Assembly: GCA_903918705.1 (NCBI GenBank)
Contig: CAIXFP010000243.1
Location: forward strand, 1-7,124
Direction: 5' to 3'
Origin: an uncultured Pseudomonadota bacterium
GTDB taxonomy: Bacteria > Pseudomonadota > Gammaproteobacteria > Burkholderiales > Thiobacillaceae
DNA length: 7,124 nucleotides
Under the pieces are notes generated by a model that was not told the DNA's origin, did not search any database, and was given only the letters and a program-made list of their open reading frames with translations. Below, one piece after another: positions 5,761-7,124 of the stretch (the first letter of the stretch is position 1; each line of letters starts with the position of its first letter). Made by a program: the position numbers and the translations under genes.

Positions 5761-5993
5761 AATTCTCGCAATTCGACTCTTGCTATTGCAACTATATGCA
5801 GCAATTGTCGGCAACAGTGACACCCACGCTATGCATGTGTGAAATTCTTGTTCGTAATAGTGGCGCAGGTGGTACGCCTAGGTTCGTACGTATATTTCCA
5901 GTAAGTATGCTAATCATGGCATTCACATCAATCAAGAAAATCGTAGTGTGCGTACTTTAATAAGCCGCGGCAGTAAAGTGCCGCCGAGACGTA
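5761..5993 (-). promoter_or_regulatory. AT-rich intergenic gap ahead of the GT9 gene, with candidate promoter
   Basis: This 233-base stretch separates the COG1216-type GT2 from the GT9 gene and holds no credible reading frame. It is the most AT-rich part of the window (about 35% G+C in the line 5881-5940). The best -10 candidate on the minus strand is TATAGT (5796-5791), 30 bases before the chosen GT9 start, but no good -35 lies 16-18 bases upstream. A second, weaker pair is TTGATT (5935-5930) and TAGCAT (5912-5907), 17 bases apart, each matching four of six sigma-70 consensus positions. A GTACG/CGTAC inverted repeat flanks CCTAGGTT at 5872-5889. The region probably drives the GT9 gene, but the exact promoter is unproven. 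Confidence 0.35.
5967..5984 (-). terminator. Hairpin just after the GT2 stop; possible weak terminator
   Basis: A perfect 6-base inverted repeat (GCGGCA / TGCCGC) with a 6-base loop (CTTTAC on the minus strand) begins 9 bases after the TGA of the 5994-7016 gene. The transcript after the stem reads GGCTTATTAAAG, which has scattered U residues but no true U-run, so intrinsic termination would be weak. Its position at a gene end, before an AT-rich gap, is the main argument for it. It could instead be an RNA-stabilising or chance hairpin. Confidence 0.35.
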
Positions 5994-7016
5994 TCATGAC
6001 CTACGCGCTGCCCAAGTTTTGCTCCATGTACGAACCTCATGCGGACAATCCCCGAAACGGTGACCAAGATAGTCCAGAATCGCTCTTCTTGTCGCCAAAT
6101 ACTCCAGTCGATCACCGTTTCCAAGCCACGCCAAAGTATACCCTTGAGCTGCCCAATATATTCGTTTGATCCAAGGCTCTGGTCCATCTGCAACCGTAAA
6201 ATCGGGAATGCTGCTTATCAAACCCCGCATAAGCATGCGAAGATACGATAATCCTCCTAGATTTCTTTCTGCCCAATAAAGGCGGTTGCGAATACTAAAA
6301 TAAATGCGCAAAGGTGAATTCTCACCACTGAAAGAAGCGGCCAATGCATGCCACACCTTGGCCGATGGAGCCATTCGGCACTTGTATCCTGCTCGACGTG
6401 CACGAAAACACCAATCAGATTCTTCCCAAGTCAAAAAGTACTGTTCATCAAACAGCCCAATGTGTTGTGCAACTTCTGTCCGAATAAATAATGCGGCGCC
6501 ACAGATGTAATCTGTTTCTTTTTCTTCCATAAGAAGTAGGCTTTCCTCCGATCCTTCTCCAGGGTAAATAAAAGCGAGTTTGCTATTGTTCCAATAAGCC
6601 CCATCGAAATCTACGGTAGTCGGACGATCCATACACAGAAGGCGTGCACCAAGCGCTCCAGCATCAGGATTACGTAGTGCTGCTGCGACAAGTTGTTCGA
6701 TCAAGTCAGGCGACACCTTGGTATCATTATTCAGCACTAGTATATAGTCAGCTCCCTGCTGGATAGCGTGGCGTATTCCGACATTGTTGCCTCCGGCATA
6801 GCCCAGGTTGCAGCCGGTTTCTAATAGGGTCATGGGATATGGCGCCTGGTAAGCGCGTAATAGCGCTAGTGAATTATCACTTGAACCATTGTCCACTGTC
6901 ACCACGTTAAAGTTGGGATAAGTCAGCGAGGCAATGGAATCAAGACAGGCACATGTATCTTGTACGCCATTCCAATTTAGAACAACAATAAAAATTCTGA
7001 AAGATTTTGTCATCAT
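5994..7016 (-). CDS. GT2 family glycosyltransferase, COG1216 / rhamnosyltransferase-like
   Basis: A 340-residue GT-A fold, inverting glycosyltransferase expected to act on the cytoplasmic face, moving a sugar from a nucleotide donor to a growing glycan. Seen in order: the opening strand VVLNWNG (11-17), nucleotide-binding VDNGSSDNS (41-49), NLGYAGGNNVGI (70-81), a metal-site variant LNNDT (95-99), acceptor-domain GAALFIRTEV (173-182), and the catalytic-base segment WEESDWCFRARRAG (197-210). An R-N-R-L-Y-W stretch follows near 243-248. NND in place of DDD, with the GYAGGNN and ESDWCFR motifs, is typical of the COG1216 branch that includes rhamnosyl- and galactofuranosyl-type enzymes; the actual sugar cannot be read from sequence. 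Length is normal and no signal peptide is seen. Two ATG codons stand in tandem (7016 and 7013) without a clear Shine-Dalgarno site, so the start is uncertain by one codon; it overlaps the preceding gene by ATGA. The gene is much lower in G+C than the GT2 genes to its left, suggesting a separate origin. Confidence 0.92.
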   Translation of the reverse strand: MMTKSFRIFIVVLNWNGVQDTCACLDSIASLTYPNFNVVTVDNGSSDNSLALLRAYQAPYPMTLLETGCNLGYAGGNNVGIRHAIQQGADYILVLNNDTKVSPDLIEQLVAAALRNPDAGALGARLLCMDRPTTVDFDGAYWNNSKLAFIYPGEGSEESLLLMEEKETDYICGAALFIRTEVAQHIGLFDEQYFLTWEESDWCFRARRAGYKCRMAPSAKVWHALAASFSGENSPLRIYFSIRNRLYWAERNLGGLSYLRMLMRGLISSIPDFTVADGPEPWIKRIYWAAQGYTLAWLGNGDRLEYLATRRAILDYLGHRFGDCPHEVRTWSKTWAARRS

Positions 7017-7123
7017 TGTTTCGGCGGAATTCTGTTCTTAATATGCCAAAGCATGGCCGTAAAAATAATTCGGGCATCAGCCATTTTCTGCGACAAGAGC
7101 CAATATACTCGCCTAAACCATGC
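7013..7123 (-). CDS. C-terminal tail (36 aa) of an unidentified protein, cut by the window edge
   Basis: Reading the minus strand from the right edge gives 36 uninterrupted codons ending in TGA at 7015-7013. The tail begins AWFRRVYWLL and ends NRIPPKQ. It is rich in basic and aromatic residues (WFRR, VYWLL, LWHIKNR), which fits the basic C-terminal helix seen at the end of many glycosyltransferases, but it is too short to assign a family. The main support is the junction: its TGA overlaps the ATG of the next glycosyltransferase as ATGA, the same arrangement found at three other junctions in this window. That makes it very likely a real upstream gene of the same operon. Its start and most of its body lie outside the window. 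Base composition is low in G+C, like its downstream neighbour. Confidence 0.65.
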   Translation of the reverse strand, partial: AWFRRVYWLLSQKMADARIIFTAMLWHIKNRIPPKQ

Positions 7124-7124
7124 G

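Noticed and set aside
5761..5823. GTG start at 5823 for the GT9 gene
   Set aside because: The added 21 residues have no family match by eye, and a better-placed ATG lies at 5760 next to the start of homology.
5872..5889. GTACG/CGTAC inverted repeat as a mobile-element or recombination end
   Set aside because: Only five bases long, with no partner copy, transposase or target duplication in the window.
5948..6169. Plus-strand 73-codon frame in the low-G+C block
   Set aside because: It mostly overlaps the end of a clear GT2 on the other strand and lacks any domain or ribosome site I could see.

Overview
The window is a block of surface- or exo-polysaccharide assembly genes, all read from the minus strand (transcription runs from high to low coordinates). 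It encodes four family-2 glycosyltransferases (GT2), one heptosyltransferase-like GT9 enzyme, one cytoplasmic CE4 polysaccharide deacetylase and one PAPS-dependent sulfotransferase, plus the last 36 codons of another gene at the right edge. Most of the DNA is GC-rich (sampled lines reach about 70% G+C), with Shine-Dalgarno sites and tight gene overlaps typical of bacteria. A high-GC proteobacterium, perhaps a gammaproteobacterium, fits best. No ribosomal or housekeeping gene is present to fix the taxon, so this is a weak inference.

Layout in the direction of transcription. (1) 7123-5994: the tail of an unrecognised gene overlaps a COG1216-type GT2 by ATGA. This block is visibly poorer in G+C (about 48% in the line sampled) than the rest and ends at a small hairpin. 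(2) 5993-5761: a 233-base AT-rich gap with no convincing gene, probably carrying a promoter. (3) 5760-4708: the GT9 gene. (4) 4707-4573: a 135-base gap with nested dyad symmetries and a good extended -10 promoter. (5) 4572-14: five tightly packed genes, GT2 / CE4 deacetylase / GT2 / GT2 / sulfotransferase. The first junction has a 2-base gap and the other three are 4-base ATGA overlaps, so this looks like one translationally coupled operon. The 13 bases after the sulfotransferase stop hold no terminator, so the operon may continue to the left.

Inferred teamwork: the GT2 enzymes and GT9 add sugars one by one to a carrier (lipid-linked or lipid A core) on the cytoplasmic face. The deacetylase exposes an amine on an N-acetylhexosamine and the sulfotransferase adds sulfate. 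Separate deacetylase and sulfotransferase genes in one coupled operon resemble in logic the heparan N-deacetylase/N-sulfotransferase pair, or NodB/NodC/NodH of rhizobia. A sulfated, partly de-N-acetylated glycan is the most interesting prediction here. No flippase, polymerase, ligase or nucleotide-sugar synthesis gene lies in the window, so the product and its route outward cannot be named. Three of the GT2 genes carry 7-8 base G/C homopolymers that could be phase-variation sites. No RNA gene, CRISPR array, insertion sequence or attachment site was recognised.
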